DNA from: an uncultured Crocinitomix sp.
GTDB taxonomy: Bacteria > Bacteroidota > Bacteroidia > Flavobacteriales_D > Crocinitomicaceae
Assembly: GCA_905478225.1 (NCBI GenBank)
Contig: CAJQHR010000029.1
Coordinates: forward strand, 22,510-86,509
Reading direction: 5' to 3'
DNA length: 64,000 bases
The stretch's first letter is position 1. Every line of letters begins with the position of its first letter. The translations under genes were made by a program, and so were the position numbers. The notes below the pieces were generated by a model. The model was given only the letters and a program-made list of their open reading frames with translations, searched no databases and was not told the DNA's origin. Positions 1-9,686 of this stretch are shown here, piece after piece.

Positions 1-2903
1 CGGTTCATATCGTAAAGAAGTATTCCATCTACAAAGGTTTGCTCCACCTTGGCTTGCACTGAAAGTGGGTTGGCAGACCATATAACAATGTCAGCGTCTT
101 TCCCTTCTTTAATACTCCCCATGCGATCGTCCAAATGTAAAAGTATCGCTGGATTTAAGGTCACCATTTTCCAGGCATCTTCTTGTGATACCCCGCCGTA
201 TTTCACTACCTTGGCAGCTTCGTGATTCAATCGTCGTCCCATTTCAGCATCATCTGAGTTTATGGCAGTTACAATTCCCATTTTGTGCAAAATTGCCGCG
301 TTGTATGGAATGGCTTCGTTTACTTCGAATTTATAAGCCCACCAATCTGCGAAAGTTGAAGCACCTGCGCCGTGCGCTTTCATTTGTTCTGCTACTTTGT
401 ACCCTTCTAAAATGTGTGTAAAAGTGTTAAGCGTAAAGCCCATGGAGTCTGCCACGTGCATTAACATATTGATTTCACTTTGAATGTAGGAGTGACAAGT
501 GACGAATCGTTCCGAATTAAGAATTTCTAGCATCACATCTAATTCTAAATCTCGCCGCGGCGCATCAATACCAACTCGTTTCTTTTCTGAATATTTATTA
601 TAAGTCGCCCACTTTTCTTCGTATTGTCTGGCTTGAATAAATGCGTCATAAAACACTTGTTCGACTCCCATTCTTGTTTGCGGAAAACGAACCGTATTAA
701 AATTACCCCAGTTGGATTGTTTTACATTTTCACCTAAGGCAAATTTGATGAATCCAGGTGCATCATCAATTAACATCTCTTGAGGTGAAAAGCCCCACTT
801 TAGTTTTATGAGTGCCGACTGTCCACCAACCGGGTTGGCAGAACCATGCAACAATTGTGAAGCCGTAACACCGCCTGAAAGTTGTCGGTAAATATTAATG
901 TCATTCGAACGAACAACGTCTCCTATTGAAACCTCGGCTGAATTATTTTGTCCGCTCTCATTTACACCTTTACTTATGGCAATATGTGAGTGTTCATCTA
1001 TAATTCCGCAAGTCACATGTTTGCCCCCTGCGTCTATTACCAGGGCATCATTCGGAATTTGAATGATTGATTTATTCACGGCTTTAATCTTCCCGTTTTG
1101 AATCAGTAATGTGGCATTTTTTAGTATTCCACCGGATTCATTCGTCCAAATAGTTGCGTTTTTTATAAAATAAGTTTCTTGTGACGGAAGGCTATCAAAA
1201 CCGTAAGCCATATTCGGATACATTAATTTGTTCACGGCTGATGTATCTACCACGAATTTGGATTTAGTTTTAGCGCTTTTATGTTTTTCATTGCGAATAG
1301 CACTCCAATCCACCCAATCACCATTTGGTAATTTAGCTTTACCATGAAACGCTCCAAGGGCACTGTTATAGGTTCCGTTTAGTTGAACAACCCCATCATA
1401 ATTCCCTGCTTTTTCGGAAAAATTCATACTAATTTGCAAATCGTTTAAAACTAAATTGGATTTAAGTTCTACTGTGTCTAGTTTGGTCACATTGGTTACA
1501 GAATCAAACTTAGTTTGGTAGCTTAATAATTTTGAGGTAGGTTTTTCAGACTTTCCAGTCACTTCCCAGCCATAAACAATTGAATTTATGTTTAGGTTAT
1601 ACTTTCCCCGGATATCGGTTGAATTGATGTCTTTAATTTTTGAACGTTCCCCTCTTATCCAATTCTCATAGATCACGCCATTTTCGAAAATATCACCTTT
1701 TACTATCAACAGGTTGGCAATTTTTCCAGCTTCTAGTGTCCCCACTTGATCGCCTGCATTTAAAAACGTTGCCGGATTCTCAGTTAAGGCGCGCAAGGCT
1801 TCAGCTTTCGGTAGGCCATGTTTTACTGTTTTACGGACATTCTTTAAAAAGTCGGCCTTTTTCTTTAACCCCGCGGTCGTAAAGCAAAAAGGCACTTGTT
1901 TTTTGTGCAAAAAGTAAGCGTTGTAGGGACGCATTTCCCAATCTTTTAAATCAGCTAATGAAATAAAACGCGATAAATAGGGGTCGGTTACGTCATAAGG
2001 TGCTGGAAAGTTGACGGGGATAATTAATTTAGTACCAAGTCCTTTAATGGCGTCAATGCGCTCATAGCTGTCGCCGCCTCCCTTTACAATAAGGTCAATA
2101 TTAAATTCCTTCGCTAATTTTGCAGCTCTTAATATTTCAAGTTTATCAGAAACCTCAAAAATTTGTGGAAGGTCTAGGTTTTCCATCCCTCTTTTTAGTG
2201 AGATATTATCTGTATTATTCGTTTGTCCTTGATACCATTTCGCGTCATAATAAAATTGACGGATTAATGCGATTGAACCCATTTGAGAAGAAGGATAGCT
2301 TTGTTTGGACGATCCTTTTGAAAAAGAATAATGATTTGCTGCGGTCGTTTTTATAATTTGTTCTTGTGACTTATCCGATCCTATTGTAGTTAGTACAGCT
2401 GTTCCTCGCAACAATCCATCTCGCTGATGGGTTGAGATGGCTCCAAAACCTTGGTTTATGTAAGCACTTTTTTCCTTGAAAAGCTTATCTGCGTATAGTG
2501 TATAGGCATCAACTTCTGGATGAATGGCTTGGTTCCAATAATAGGGTCCTTCTTTCAATGTAGATAATTGAGGGCCCATGCCTTGTTTTTTTAAAGGACT
2601 TTTTTCAACGCCCTCACTTACATGTATATCTATGAATGACGGATAAAGTGTATAACCTTTTAGGTCAATTTTGATTGCGTTTTTTGGTGCAATTACGGCG
2701 GCTCCAACATTTATGATTACACCGTCTTTTATCACGAGTGTTCCTCTTTCAATGGTTTCAGATGCACTTACAACAATACGTGCATTTGTAAATGCAACAG
2801 TTTCTTTAGAGTTGATGACACCGTTTTCAGGTTCAATATCCTGAGCTTGGGAGTAAGCACCCAAAAGCAGTGAAAAAATCCCTGCAACTATATATTTGAT
2901 CAT
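1..2903 (-). CDS. Two-domain amidohydrolase (imidazolonepropionase-like), C-terminus beyond the window
   Basis: An open frame runs from an ATG at 2903 to the window edge without a stop (about 967 codons). It begins with a signal peptide ending in Ser-Gln-Ala-Gln, so the product is exported. Two amidohydrolase modules follow each other. The first (residues ~25-400) has the fold signatures (GYTLYPSFID, ENPATFLNAGDQVGTL) but reads IDIHVSEG where HxH is expected, so it probably does not bind metal. The second (from ~550) keeps the metal-binding EHSH at ~637-640 and a late SDD near residue 882, followed by NPAILLHLDDRMGSIKEGKD. Long fused secreted amidohydrolases of about 1000 residues are common in Bacteroidota; their substrate is unknown. 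Transcribed divergently from the gene at 3002. The family call is firm, the inactive first half is inference. Confidence 0.88.
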   Translation of the reverse strand, partial: MIKYIVAGIFSLLLGAYSQAQDIEPENGVINSKETVAFTNARIVVSASETIERGTLVIKDGVIINVGAAVIAPKNAIKIDLKGYTLYPSFIDIHVSEGVEKSPLKKQGMGPQLSTLKEGPYYWNQAIHPEVDAYTLYADKLFKEKSAYINQGFGAISTHQRDGLLRGTAVLTTIGSDKSQEQIIKTTAANHYSFSKGSSKQSYPSSQMGSIALIRQFYYDAKWYQGQTNNTDNISLKRGMENLDLPQIFEVSDKLEILRAAKLAKEFNIDLIVKGGGDSYERIDAIKGLGTKLIIPVNFPAPYDVTDPYLSRFISLADLKDWEMRPYNAYFLHKKQVPFCFTTAGLKKKADFLKNVRKTVKHGLPKAEALRALTENPATFLNAGDQVGTLEAGKIANLLIVKGDIFENGVIYENWIRGERSKIKDINSTDIRGKYNLNINSIVYGWEVTGKSEKPTSKLLSYQTKFDSVTNVTKLDTVELKSNLVLNDLQISMNFSEKAGNYDGVVQLNGTYNSALGAFHGKAKLPNGDWVDWSAIRNEKHKSAKTKSKFVVDTSAVNKLMYPNMAYGFDSLPSQETYFIKNATIWTNESGGILKNATLLIQNGKIKAVNKSIIQIPNDALVIDAGGKHVTCGIIDEHSHIAISKGVNESGQNNSAEVSIGDVVRSNDINIYRQLSGGVTASQLLHGSANPVGGQSALIKLKWGFSPQEMLIDDAPGFIKFALGENVKQSNWGNFNTVRFPQTRMGVEQVFYDAFIQARQYEEKWATYNKYSEKKRVGIDAPRRDLELDVMLEILNSERFVTCHSYIQSEINMLMHVADSMGFTLNTFTHILEGYKVAEQMKAHGAGASTFADWWAYKFEVNEAIPYNAAILHKMGIVTAINSDDAEMGRRLNHEAAKVVKYGGVSQEDAWKMVTLNPAILLHLDDRMGSIKEGKDADIVIWSANPLSVQAKVEQTFVDGILLYDMN

Positions 2904-2976
2904 GGATAATTATTTTATATTCGAATAGAAGTAAAATTACAATTCAAGTTTTAATCGGCTTATCTTATTAAAACTG

Positions 2977-2984
2977 TAAATTTG
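2977..2984 (+). promoter_or_regulatory. Candidate -7 box (TAAATTTG) for the gene at 3002
   Basis: Matches the Bacteroidota -7 consensus TAnnTTTG and lies 17 bases before the ATG. No clear -33 TTTG is seen at the usual 19-base spacing, so the call is tentative. Confidence 0.35.
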
Positions 2985-3001
2985 TTCAAAAATAACCAAT
3001 T

Positions 3002-3454
3002 ATGGAAACATTTAATCGGATTCTAATAAGCTCTCACTCTGGATGGAGATGGATTGTGTTAATTCTTATCGTTGCGGCGGTTGTAAAGATGCACATGGGA
3101 TGGAAAGGAAAGAAGGCATTTACTGATGGAAGTCGTAAGTTAGCACTCTTTACTATGATTGCTTTTCACCTGCAATTTTTGTTTGGTTGGATTTTATATT
3201 TTACCAGTGAGAAGGTACAATTTATTGATGGTATGATGAGTAATCCTCAATATCGTTTTTTCATGGTTGAACATTCTTTAATGATGACCATAGCAATGAT
3301 TTTAATCACAATTGGACATTCAAAATCAAAGAAAAAGAAGACAGATACTGATAAATTTAAGGTGCTTGCCGTTTTTTACACCATTGCATTGGCACTAATT
3401 TTAGCTGCAATTCCTTGGCCATTCAGAGAAGCGCTGGGTGCAGGTTGGTTTTAA
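3002..3454 (+). CDS. Four-helix integral membrane protein, conserved in Bacteroidota
   Basis: The 150-residue protein has about four hydrophobic segments (roughly 15-30, 48-68, 90-105 and 122-138) and the N-terminal signature SSHSGWRW found in a Bacteroidota membrane family sometimes labelled cytochrome b-like. Histidines at the start of the first helix, in helix 2 (AFHLQF) and in helix 3 (EHSLMM) could bind haem, but no biochemical role is established. ATG start with a TAnnTTTG box 17 bases upstream. It precedes hflX on the same strand with a 51-base gap. Confidence 0.7.
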   Translation: METFNRILISSHSGWRWIVLILIVAAVVKMHMGWKGKKAFTDGSRKLALFTMIAFHLQFLFGWILYFTSEKVQFIDGMMSNPQYRFFMVEHSLMMTIAMILITIGHSKSKKKKTDTDKFKVLAVFYTIALALILAAIPWPFREALGAGWF

Positions 3455-3505
3455 ATTGAATGATTAAATCAACAGCAATTTCGCTGTTCGATTTTAAAAA
3501 AATAT

Positions 3506-4705
3506 ATGTCTACTGGATTTTCACATATTGAGTCAAAGCAAGAGTTTGCTGTTTTAATTGGGGTAATTACCAGTAAGCAAACTGAAGAGATGGCGAATGA
3601 GTACATTGAAGAATTGGCCTTTCTGGCCGATACTTCTGGTGCAGAAACGAAGCGTAAATTTTTACAACGGATTGATAAACCAAATCCTAAAACCTATGTA
3701 GGATCGGGAAAAATCAAAGAGATTAAAACATACATTGATAATAATGGAATTGATATTGCCATTTTTGATGATGAATTGTCTCCATCTCAGTTGCGTAATA
3801 TTGAGCGTGAGTTTGAAATAAAAGTCTTAGACCGCAACAATCTTATTCTTGATATTTTTGCGAGTCGTGCACGCACAGCGCATGCCAAAACGCAGGTGGA
3901 ATTGGCGCAGTATCAATATTTATTGCCACGACTAACGGGAATGTGGACTCACTTGGATAGAACCAAAGGGGGGATTGGAATGCGCGGCCCAGGGGAGACG
4001 CAAATTGAAACGGATAGACGTATTATTAAAGAGAAAATATCCTTGTTAAAGGAAAAGATGAAGAAAATTGACAAACAAATGTCCGTTCAACGTGGCAATC
4101 GTGGTCAATTAGTTCGGGCGGCTTTGGTTGGTTATACAAATGTTGGTAAATCCACGATCATGAATTTGTTAAGCAAGTCTGACGTGTTTGCGGAGAATAA
4201 ACTCTTTGCAACGCTAGATACGACTGTGCGTAAGGTTGTGATTGAGAATCTACCCTTTTTAATGTCTGACACCGTAGGGTTTATCCGAAAATTACCACAT
4301 CAATTAATTGAATCTTTCAAATCTACATTAGATGAAGTAAGGGAAGCGGATATTTTAATTCACGTCGTTGATATTTCGCATCCAAATTTTGAGGAGCAAT
4401 ATGAAGTGGTGAACGAAACTATTGCAGAAATTGATGGGGATAATAAAGATAAGCGCTCAATAGTTGTATTCAACAAGGTTGATGCTTATAATCCTGCTCC
4501 AGAAGATATTGGATATCACCCAGAGGGTAAAAAATTCGCGTTAGATGCATTGAGAAAATCCTGGATGGCAAAATTGGGAACAGAGGATTGCATCTTCATT
4601 TCTGCGCAAGAAAATTTGAATATTGACGAGTTCAAAGCGAAGTTATACACAGAGGCGAAGGCCATATTTCAAGTGCGTTACCCTTATCATAACTTCTTGT
4701 ATTAA
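3506..4705 (+). CDS. hflX: GTPase HflX
   Basis: HflX is a ribosome-associated GTPase that splits stalled or heat-damaged 70S ribosomes. The 399-residue protein shows the N-terminal HflX domain (residues ~15-200) with the family motif GGIGMRGPGETQIETDRR at ~155-172, a coiled linker (~173-198), and the G domain with the P-loop GYTNVGKST at 209-217, DTVGF (G3) and NKVD (G4). Length and domain order are normal. ATG start; the stop overlaps a small palindrome (TTAAAGT a ACTTTAA, 4702-4716) shared with the convergent gene. Cytoplasmic; identification is secure. Confidence 0.97.
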   Translation: MSTGFSHIESKQEFAVLIGVITSKQTEEMANEYIEELAFLADTSGAETKRKFLQRIDKPNPKTYVGSGKIKEIKTYIDNNGIDIAIFDDELSPSQLRNIEREFEIKVLDRNNLILDIFASRARTAHAKTQVELAQYQYLLPRLTGMWTHLDRTKGGIGMRGPGETQIETDRRIIKEKISLLKEKMKKIDKQMSVQRGNRGQLVRAALVGYTNVGKSTIMNLLSKSDVFAENKLFATLDTTVRKVVIENLPFLMSDTVGFIRKLPHQLIESFKSTLDEVREADILIHVVDISHPNFEEQYEVVNETIAEIDGDNKDKRSIVVFNKVDAYNPAPEDIGYHPEGKKFALDALRKSWMAKLGTEDCIFISAQENLNIDEFKAKLYTEAKAIFQVRYPYHNFLY

Positions 4706-4712
4706 AGTAACT

Positions 4713-5186
4713 TTAATTATTGATAATTACAGTAACTGCTCCATTAGGTCGGTTATCCGAATAACGTGTACCAAATTTGCTGATTAATGCGTTCACATTA
4801 TCGGTATTTAAAGCTCCATCAACATAAAGGTTATGCCTTAGGATGAATTTCACCAACATTTTTCTCGTTTGGCTTGGGATTTCACAATTTAAATCAAGTG
4901 TTAAGAAGTTGAAATCAATCCAACTTACTTCTCCATTTGGGTTTGAACTGGTCACTTCATTTGGGTCTTTATAATCTGGAAAAGTGACGTAAACTTCATC
5001 TTCAGTTGAATTCAAACTTGCAATTGAAATTGAATTTTCGGCCCAAGTATATGTGAATTTCAAAAATGGTTTACCATCTATGGTCGCATCATCATCCTTA
5101 ATTTTTACGTTTTGACTAAATCCTTAAAATGATAAGGTCAATATGCCTATCAGAGCTACTATTTTACACGTAGAAATTGATTTAAT
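4713..5186 (-). pseudogene. Small secreted protein with start and signal-peptide lesions
   Basis: The intact part (4713-5063) has no ATG and would need a TTG start. Reading upstream in the same frame gives a convincing secretion signal, KSISTCKIVALIGILTLSF then GFSQNVKIKDDD, broken by one in-frame TAA at 5124-5126 in the hydrophobic core. The codon where ATG is expected (just before KSIS, 5184-5186) reads ATT. Restoring TTA for TAA and ATG for ATT would give a typical exported Bacteroidota protein of about 157 residues. The mature domain (WAENSISIASLNS...AVTVIINN) was not recognised. Most simply a recent pseudogene; a sequencing error would have to affect two sites. Confidence 0.6.
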
Positions 5187-5224
5187 GTTCGTATTAAATT
5201 TAACAATCCATGATGGATATTCGA

Positions 5225-6499
5225 TCAATCCGTTTCTTCTTCTTCTTCCTCAATTTGATTACTTCGAAAAGCCGTAGGTACTAAATCCGGAATAATCTTA
5301 AGTACCAAGGGCATTAATAAGGCACCACCCGGTAACATGAATAACGTCAATGAAGGAATTGTCCGCGCTAGGTCTTTCAGTTGCGTTCGCGCTTTTTCTT
5401 TTTCTTCTTTGGTAAGGTCGTCTGTTGTTGATTTTCGAATAAGCGCCATCAATTCTTTACTCTCTTTTAATTCGGCAGCCAATTGTTCTTTGTTCCTGCC
5501 CAAAATATTCTTCCAACGTTCTGCGGCGCCTTCCATTAATAACTCGGCGTCTTTTTTTCCTTGCAAAAACGGAATGGTTTCGTAGTTGTTCATCACAAAG
5601 GCTTGAATGGCGAGGAAAGATTTGTCGCGTTCGTCTTCGCCAAGTCCTAGTTTTAATGTGAGGGCTTTTAAAAATCCGCGTTCTGAATCAACTACTAACC
5701 GGTCGCTCCAAACGGTTAGAACGGCAATTTCCATTAAATACCGGTTCAAAATCCAAGAGCGTTCATAGTCCAATTCCATGGAGTCGAGTGAACGTTTACC
5801 GTCCCAATATAATCTTGCTTCTTCGCGCGCTTCACGGTTTAAACTGGCAGAGGCCATAAATACTTCGAAAATGGCTTCCTCTTCCTCGGCTAATTCACCG
5901 TCGGCATTTGCCGCTAGTGCTATAATTTTGATTACGTCAAGCTCTACTCGGCTTCGCTTAACAATTAAATCTTTCGGATTTGCCCCGTTGTGGTATTCGT
6001 TGTATAGAATTAAATCATAAAAAATAAGGCTGTTATACAAATAGGTGGTCCAAAGCTTATGGGTAAAACTGGTTTTAATATCTACCCTTTGGGCAATAAT
6101 GGACTCGAGTTTTTCATAAACGGTTAAATCCTTAAAATTCAACCATCCTTTTTTTGCTTTTTCAATTTGGGTTTCTTCATAGAATGCAACAAATTCTTCC
6201 AGTGATTTTTCTAAAGATTCTAGATCAAAACTCCCTTTTCTGAGATGATCGGTTAGTACTAACCCCTCTAGTAGTAGTATTTTAAAGGCTTCTTCACTTG
6301 AAAGATCCGCAATTAAATCGTCATTTAAAAAAAGTAAGCTAGTAGGAAAACCATACATAATGCCGGTTGGCTGTAAAAACCCGTAGAACAACTCATCAGC
6401 AGAAAGCATTGTTCCTGAGTATTTATTTAAACTGTCGCTGTAGTTGTCTAAAAGCGAAAAATACTTTTTGATCCAGCCTGGTTTACTAGGGTTCATCAT
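5225..6499 (-). CDS. LETM1-related protein with TerB-like domain
   Basis: The 424-residue cytosolic protein has a middle segment (~190-240) resembling TerB helical repeats (IKIIALAANADGELAEEEEA, an acidic DGE pattern) and a C-terminal segment (~370-415) matching the LETM1-like motif, with SLTLFMLPGGALLMPLVLKI followed by IPDLVPTAF. Bacteroidota homologues are annotated as LETM1-related biofilm-associated proteins. It ends in a glutamate run. The LETM1 segment is hydrophobic and could touch the membrane. ATG start; divergent from the gene at 6606. The family call is good, the function unproven. Confidence 0.78.
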   Translation of the reverse strand: MMNPSKPGWIKKYFSLLDNYSDSLNKYSGTMLSADELFYGFLQPTGIMYGFPTSLLFLNDDLIADLSSEEAFKILLLEGLVLTDHLRKGSFDLESLEKSLEEFVAFYEETQIEKAKKGWLNFKDLTVYEKLESIIAQRVDIKTSFTHKLWTTYLYNSLIFYDLILYNEYHNGANPKDLIVKRSRVELDVIKIIALAANADGELAEEEEAIFEVFMASASLNREAREEARLYWDGKRSLDSMELDYERSWILNRYLMEIAVLTVWSDRLVVDSERGFLKALTLKLGLGEDERDKSFLAIQAFVMNNYETIPFLQGKKDAELLMEGAAERWKNILGRNKEQLAAELKESKELMALIRKSTTDDLTKEEKEKARTQLKDLARTIPSLTLFMLPGGALLMPLVLKIIPDLVPTAFRSNQIEEEEEETD

Positions 6500-6555
6500 C
6501 TTATATCAGAAGTTTGGTAGCACATAGATACCATTAACATTGTACACAAATTTAG

Positions 6556-6563
6556 TATATTTG
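6556..6563 (+). promoter_or_regulatory. -7 box (TATATTTG) upstream of the 6606 gene
   Basis: Perfect TAnnTTTG match, 42 bases before the ATG at 6606. It lies inside the longer possible reading frame that begins at 6540 (TTG), which argues that 6606 is the true start. Confidence 0.45.
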
Positions 6564-6605
6564 ATCGTTCATAGAAGTGAAAAAAAAATTGAATTCCCAA
6601 AACTT

Positions 6606-7154
6606 ATGAGAATTCTCATTCTTTCCATACTATTTTTAATGCTTGGCTATTCTGAAGACGTTGAAAAACCCTTTGTTACTGAGGCCACCACCGAAACACC
6701 GTTCCCAAGACAATATAACGGGTTTTATGCAGGTATGACATTAAAAGAATTCAATAAAAATCCCTACGCCGGGGATTATTTTATCACGTCTGAGGTTCCA
6801 GAATGGGTGAAATATAGTTATAGTGGCGTAATAAAAGGACCACAAGTTTGTGCCGAGCATGGCTCCATTTTGCTTGTGGCTTACATTGAATCTAATCGGA
6901 TTGCGAGATTAGAATTTACTGGGGGTAAAGATCCGTTTTTTGCGATAGAACTCGAATATATTGCCAATACTTTTAGCACAGATTCTGGTAATAAATCTGA
7001 AAGGACTTTTTACCAAGATTCTTTAAAAACACATGTGAATACAAATTCAGATGAATTGATATTAACTCATGCCACAATCTGTTCGCAATGGAAAGACGGT
7101 GAGAAAATGTTTAATGAAGAAATAAAAGCGGCGATATTGGAAAAATATAAGTAG
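6606..7154 (+). CDS. Exported protein of unknown function
   Basis: The start at 6606 gives MRILILSILFLMLGYSEDVE, an uncleaved anchor or signal peptide, and a 182-residue product; the frame extends 66 bases upstream only through a TTG and across a probable promoter. The segment MLGYSE is one base from a lipobox (GGC TAT versus GGC TGT), so this may be a lipoprotein that lost its cysteine. The mature part has three cysteines and the segment FYAGMTLKEFNKNPYAGDYF, similar in style to small exported proteins with a 'GM(T/S)' turn, but no family was recognised. It is followed by another secreted protein on the same strand. Confidence 0.6.
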   Translation: MRILILSILFLMLGYSEDVEKPFVTEATTETPFPRQYNGFYAGMTLKEFNKNPYAGDYFITSEVPEWVKYSYSGVIKGPQVCAEHGSILLVAYIESNRIARLEFTGGKDPFFAIELEYIANTFSTDSGNKSERTFYQDSLKTHVNTNSDELILTHATICSQWKDGEKMFNEEIKAAILEKYK

Positions 7155-7217
7155 AAATCACGTGCGAATGGTAAATACTTAAAGTTTTGGTCTAATTTCG
7201 GGGGTTTGATCAATTAA

Positions 7218-8084
7218 ATGGCAAAAAAGCTGACATATACACTTATATTATTCATGGCGACAATAACCGCAATGGGGCAGGCTAAATTGAAGAAAATTGC
7301 TGATTTACCAAAATCAGTTTATGAAACTTCCGGACTGGTTTATTATAAAAACGAATATTTGATTACCCACAATGACGGCGGGCATAAGAGTGAAATTTTT
7401 GTCTTGAACTTGAAAGGTGAGGTCGTTAAAAAAATCAATATAAAAGACACCAAAAATAGAGATTGGGAGGATTTAACGCAAGATGATAAGGGGCGAATTT
7501 ATATTGGCGATTTTGGGAATAACGCAAACAAACGCGAAAAATGTCAAATTTATATTCTCCCAAAAAACCTATTAGACAAGAAAGATGTCACACCTAAAAA
7601 AATCACCTTCACTTATGAGGATCAAAAGAAATTTCCTCCAAAAAAAAGTGAATTAAATTATGATTGTGAGGCGTTTTTTTGGAAGGAGAATAAACTATAT
7701 CTCCTTACCAAATGCCGCACGAAACCTTTTACGAGTGAATCAAGAGTTTATGAAATCCCTGCAATTACTGGTAAACACAAAGCCAAATATATCGGCAGTA
7801 TATTCCTTTGCAAATCAGGATGGCGCTTTTGTTCTGTCACGAGTGCTGCTTATGATGCGAAATCGAATCAGCTCGCAATATTAACCTATTCTAAGCTTTA
7901 CGTTATTTCTAATATTAAAGGAAATGATTTTTGGAATGGTAAAATTAAATCTTATGCGTTGCCAGTAGTTAAACAGCGTGAGGCCGTATGTTTCAAAAAT
8001 AAATCAACACTATTTGTAACGGATGAACAGAAGAAGGGCCTGGGCGGAGGAAATCTTTACGAACTAAAATTAAAATCTAAATAA
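7218..8084 (+). CDS. Secreted beta-propeller-like protein (SdiA-regulated type)
   Basis: The 288-residue product has a signal peptide (about 1-20, ending MGQAK). The body shows repeated short blades: ETSGLVYYKNEYLITHNDGG, WEDLTQDDKGRIYIGDFGNN, CEAFFWKENKLYLLTKCR, EAVCFKNKSTLFVTDE. The opening 'ETSGL...HNDGG' and 'IGDFGNN' pattern is that of SdiA-regulated-like or phytase-like propellers seen in Bacteroidota. Enzymatic activity cannot be inferred. It lies 6 bases upstream of the serine protease gene, so the two are probably co-transcribed. Confidence 0.65.
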   Translation: MAKKLTYTLILFMATITAMGQAKLKKIADLPKSVYETSGLVYYKNEYLITHNDGGHKSEIFVLNLKGEVVKKINIKDTKNRDWEDLTQDDKGRIYIGDFGNNANKREKCQIYILPKNLLDKKDVTPKKITFTYEDQKKFPPKKSELNYDCEAFFWKENKLYLLTKCRTKPFTSESRVYEIPAITGKHKAKYIGSIFLCKSGWRFCSVTSAAYDAKSNQLAILTYSKLYVISNIKGNDFWNGKIKSYALPVVKQREAVCFKNKSTLFVTDEQKKGLGGGNLYELKLKSK

Positions 8085-8090
8085 CCAATT

Positions 8091-9686
8091 ATGAAAAATG
8101 GCATCACTCTAATATTTACTTTCCTTTTGGTTGGGAATTTAAATGCGCAGAAAATTGATAAAAAAATTCCAAATTGGTATAATGGCAATAAATATGGAAT
8201 GGTCACAGATAAAGCCTATGCTAAGCTTTTGGCTGATAAAAAATCGCGCACTGTGGTGGTCGCTGTTATTGATTCTGGAGTAGATATTGAACATGAAGAT
8301 TTAAAGGGACATATTTGGATAAACAAGGGTGAAATTGCTGATAATGGCATTGATGATGATGGAAACGGTTACATAGATGATATCAATGGATGGAATTTTT
8401 TGGGCAATGCCAAAGGTGAAAATATAAATGACGTCCGACTGGAAGTAGCAAGAATTTATCATGATTTGGACCTCAAACTTAAAGGGCGAGAATATTCAGA
8501 TTTATCTGCTGAGGAAAAAGAACAATATGCCTTGTATAAAGAGGTAAAGGAAGAAGTTGAGAAAAATAGAGATGAATCAGAAAAAGGATTCACGAGTTTG
8601 AAGGAGATGACCAGTGTGCTGAAAGGGTCTGACTTGAAATTACGAAAGCATTTTGGGGGCGACTATACCATTAAACAATTGAAAAAAGTAAAGAAACATC
8701 CAAAAGTAGGTATGGAAGCTACTCAAATGATTGCGCTTTATAAATTTGGATACACCTATTCCGACATTGAAGCTGAAAACAAATATTATCGCGATAATTT
8801 AGATTTTAATTACAATCCAGAAATTGATGCAAGAGCAGATGTTATTGGAGATGATCCAACAGATTTTTCTGACAGAAACTATGGAAACAATGATGTTGAG
8901 GGACCAGATGCCGGTCATGGAACACATTGCGCAGGAATAATTGGTGCATTACGAAATAATGGTATAGGAAATGATGGCGTTGCAGAGAATGTTCAAATCA
9001 TGTCGTTGAGAGCCGTGCCCAATGGTGACGAGTGGGATAAAGATATTGCTCTTGCTGTGAGATATGCCGTTGACAATGGCGCTCAAGTCATCAATATGAG
9101 TTTTGGTAAATCATATTCTCCCTACAAAAAGGGGGTTATGGAAGCCTTTGAGTATGCTGAGGAAAAAGGAGTACTTGTGGTTCATGCAGCTGGAAATGAA
9201 GGAATGGATAATGACGATTTAGGACACAATTTCCCAACACCTAAATATGAAGGAATGTCGGATAAATTTAATAATTGGATTGAAGTGGGTGCTTCAACAC
9301 GGCATAAAAAAGCGAAGTTTTATAAAGACTATCTTTTCCGTCCAGGTTTAGCAGCTGATTTTTCGAATTATGGAAATGAAATTGTAGATGTTTTTGCGCC
9401 GGGTTATGATATTTATTCTACTGTACCAAATAACGAATATGACATCTATGACGGTACGTCAATGGCCGGACCCATGGTGGCAGGCTTAGCGGCTCTGATT
9501 ATGTCTTATTATCCTGAAATTAGTATGATTGACGTACGTGAAATCATTGTGACAACCGTGCTTGATCCGGGAAGAACAACTCCTTTGCCAAGTGATCATA
9601 AAAAAGAAGTGACTTTTGATGAACTATGCGTGAGTGGTGGAATTGTGAATGTGTATAATGCGATTGCATTGGCTGAAAAATGGTGA
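8091..9686 (+). CDS. Secreted S8 (subtilisin-family) serine protease
   Basis: The 531-residue protein carries a signal peptide (about 1-19, ending LNAQ). All catalytic elements are visible: Asp61 in VVAVIDSGVD, His276 in GHGTHCAG, the oxyanion Asn369 in AAGNEG and Ser457 in DGTSMAGP. A long charged insertion (~115-255, rich in Lys/Glu) separates the Asp and His, which is common in large Bacteroidota subtilases. No T9SS C-terminal domain is present, so it is probably periplasmic or anchored otherwise. 6 bases after the propeller gene, suggesting a two-gene operon. Confidence 0.93.
   Translation: MKNGITLIFTFLLVGNLNAQKIDKKIPNWYNGNKYGMVTDKAYAKLLADKKSRTVVVAVIDSGVDIEHEDLKGHIWINKGEIADNGIDDDGNGYIDDINGWNFLGNAKGENINDVRLEVARIYHDLDLKLKGREYSDLSAEEKEQYALYKEVKEEVEKNRDESEKGFTSLKEMTSVLKGSDLKLRKHFGGDYTIKQLKKVKKHPKVGMEATQMIALYKFGYTYSDIEAENKYYRDNLDFNYNPEIDARADVIGDDPTDFSDRNYGNNDVEGPDAGHGTHCAGIIGALRNNGIGNDGVAENVQIMSLRAVPNGDEWDKDIALAVRYAVDNGAQVINMSFGKSYSPYKKGVMEAFEYAEEKGVLVVHAAGNEGMDNDDLGHNFPTPKYEGMSDKFNNWIEVGASTRHKKAKFYKDYLFRPGLAADFSNYGNEIVDVFAPGYDIYSTVPNNEYDIYDGTSMAGPMVAGLAALIMSYYPEISMIDVREIIVTTVLDPGRTTPLPSDHKKEVTFDELCVSGGIVNVYNAIALAEKW

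Noticed and set aside
185..2356. Several plus-strand open frames of about 80 codons
   Set aside because: They lie antisense to one long minus-strand amidohydrolase frame with clear domain motifs.
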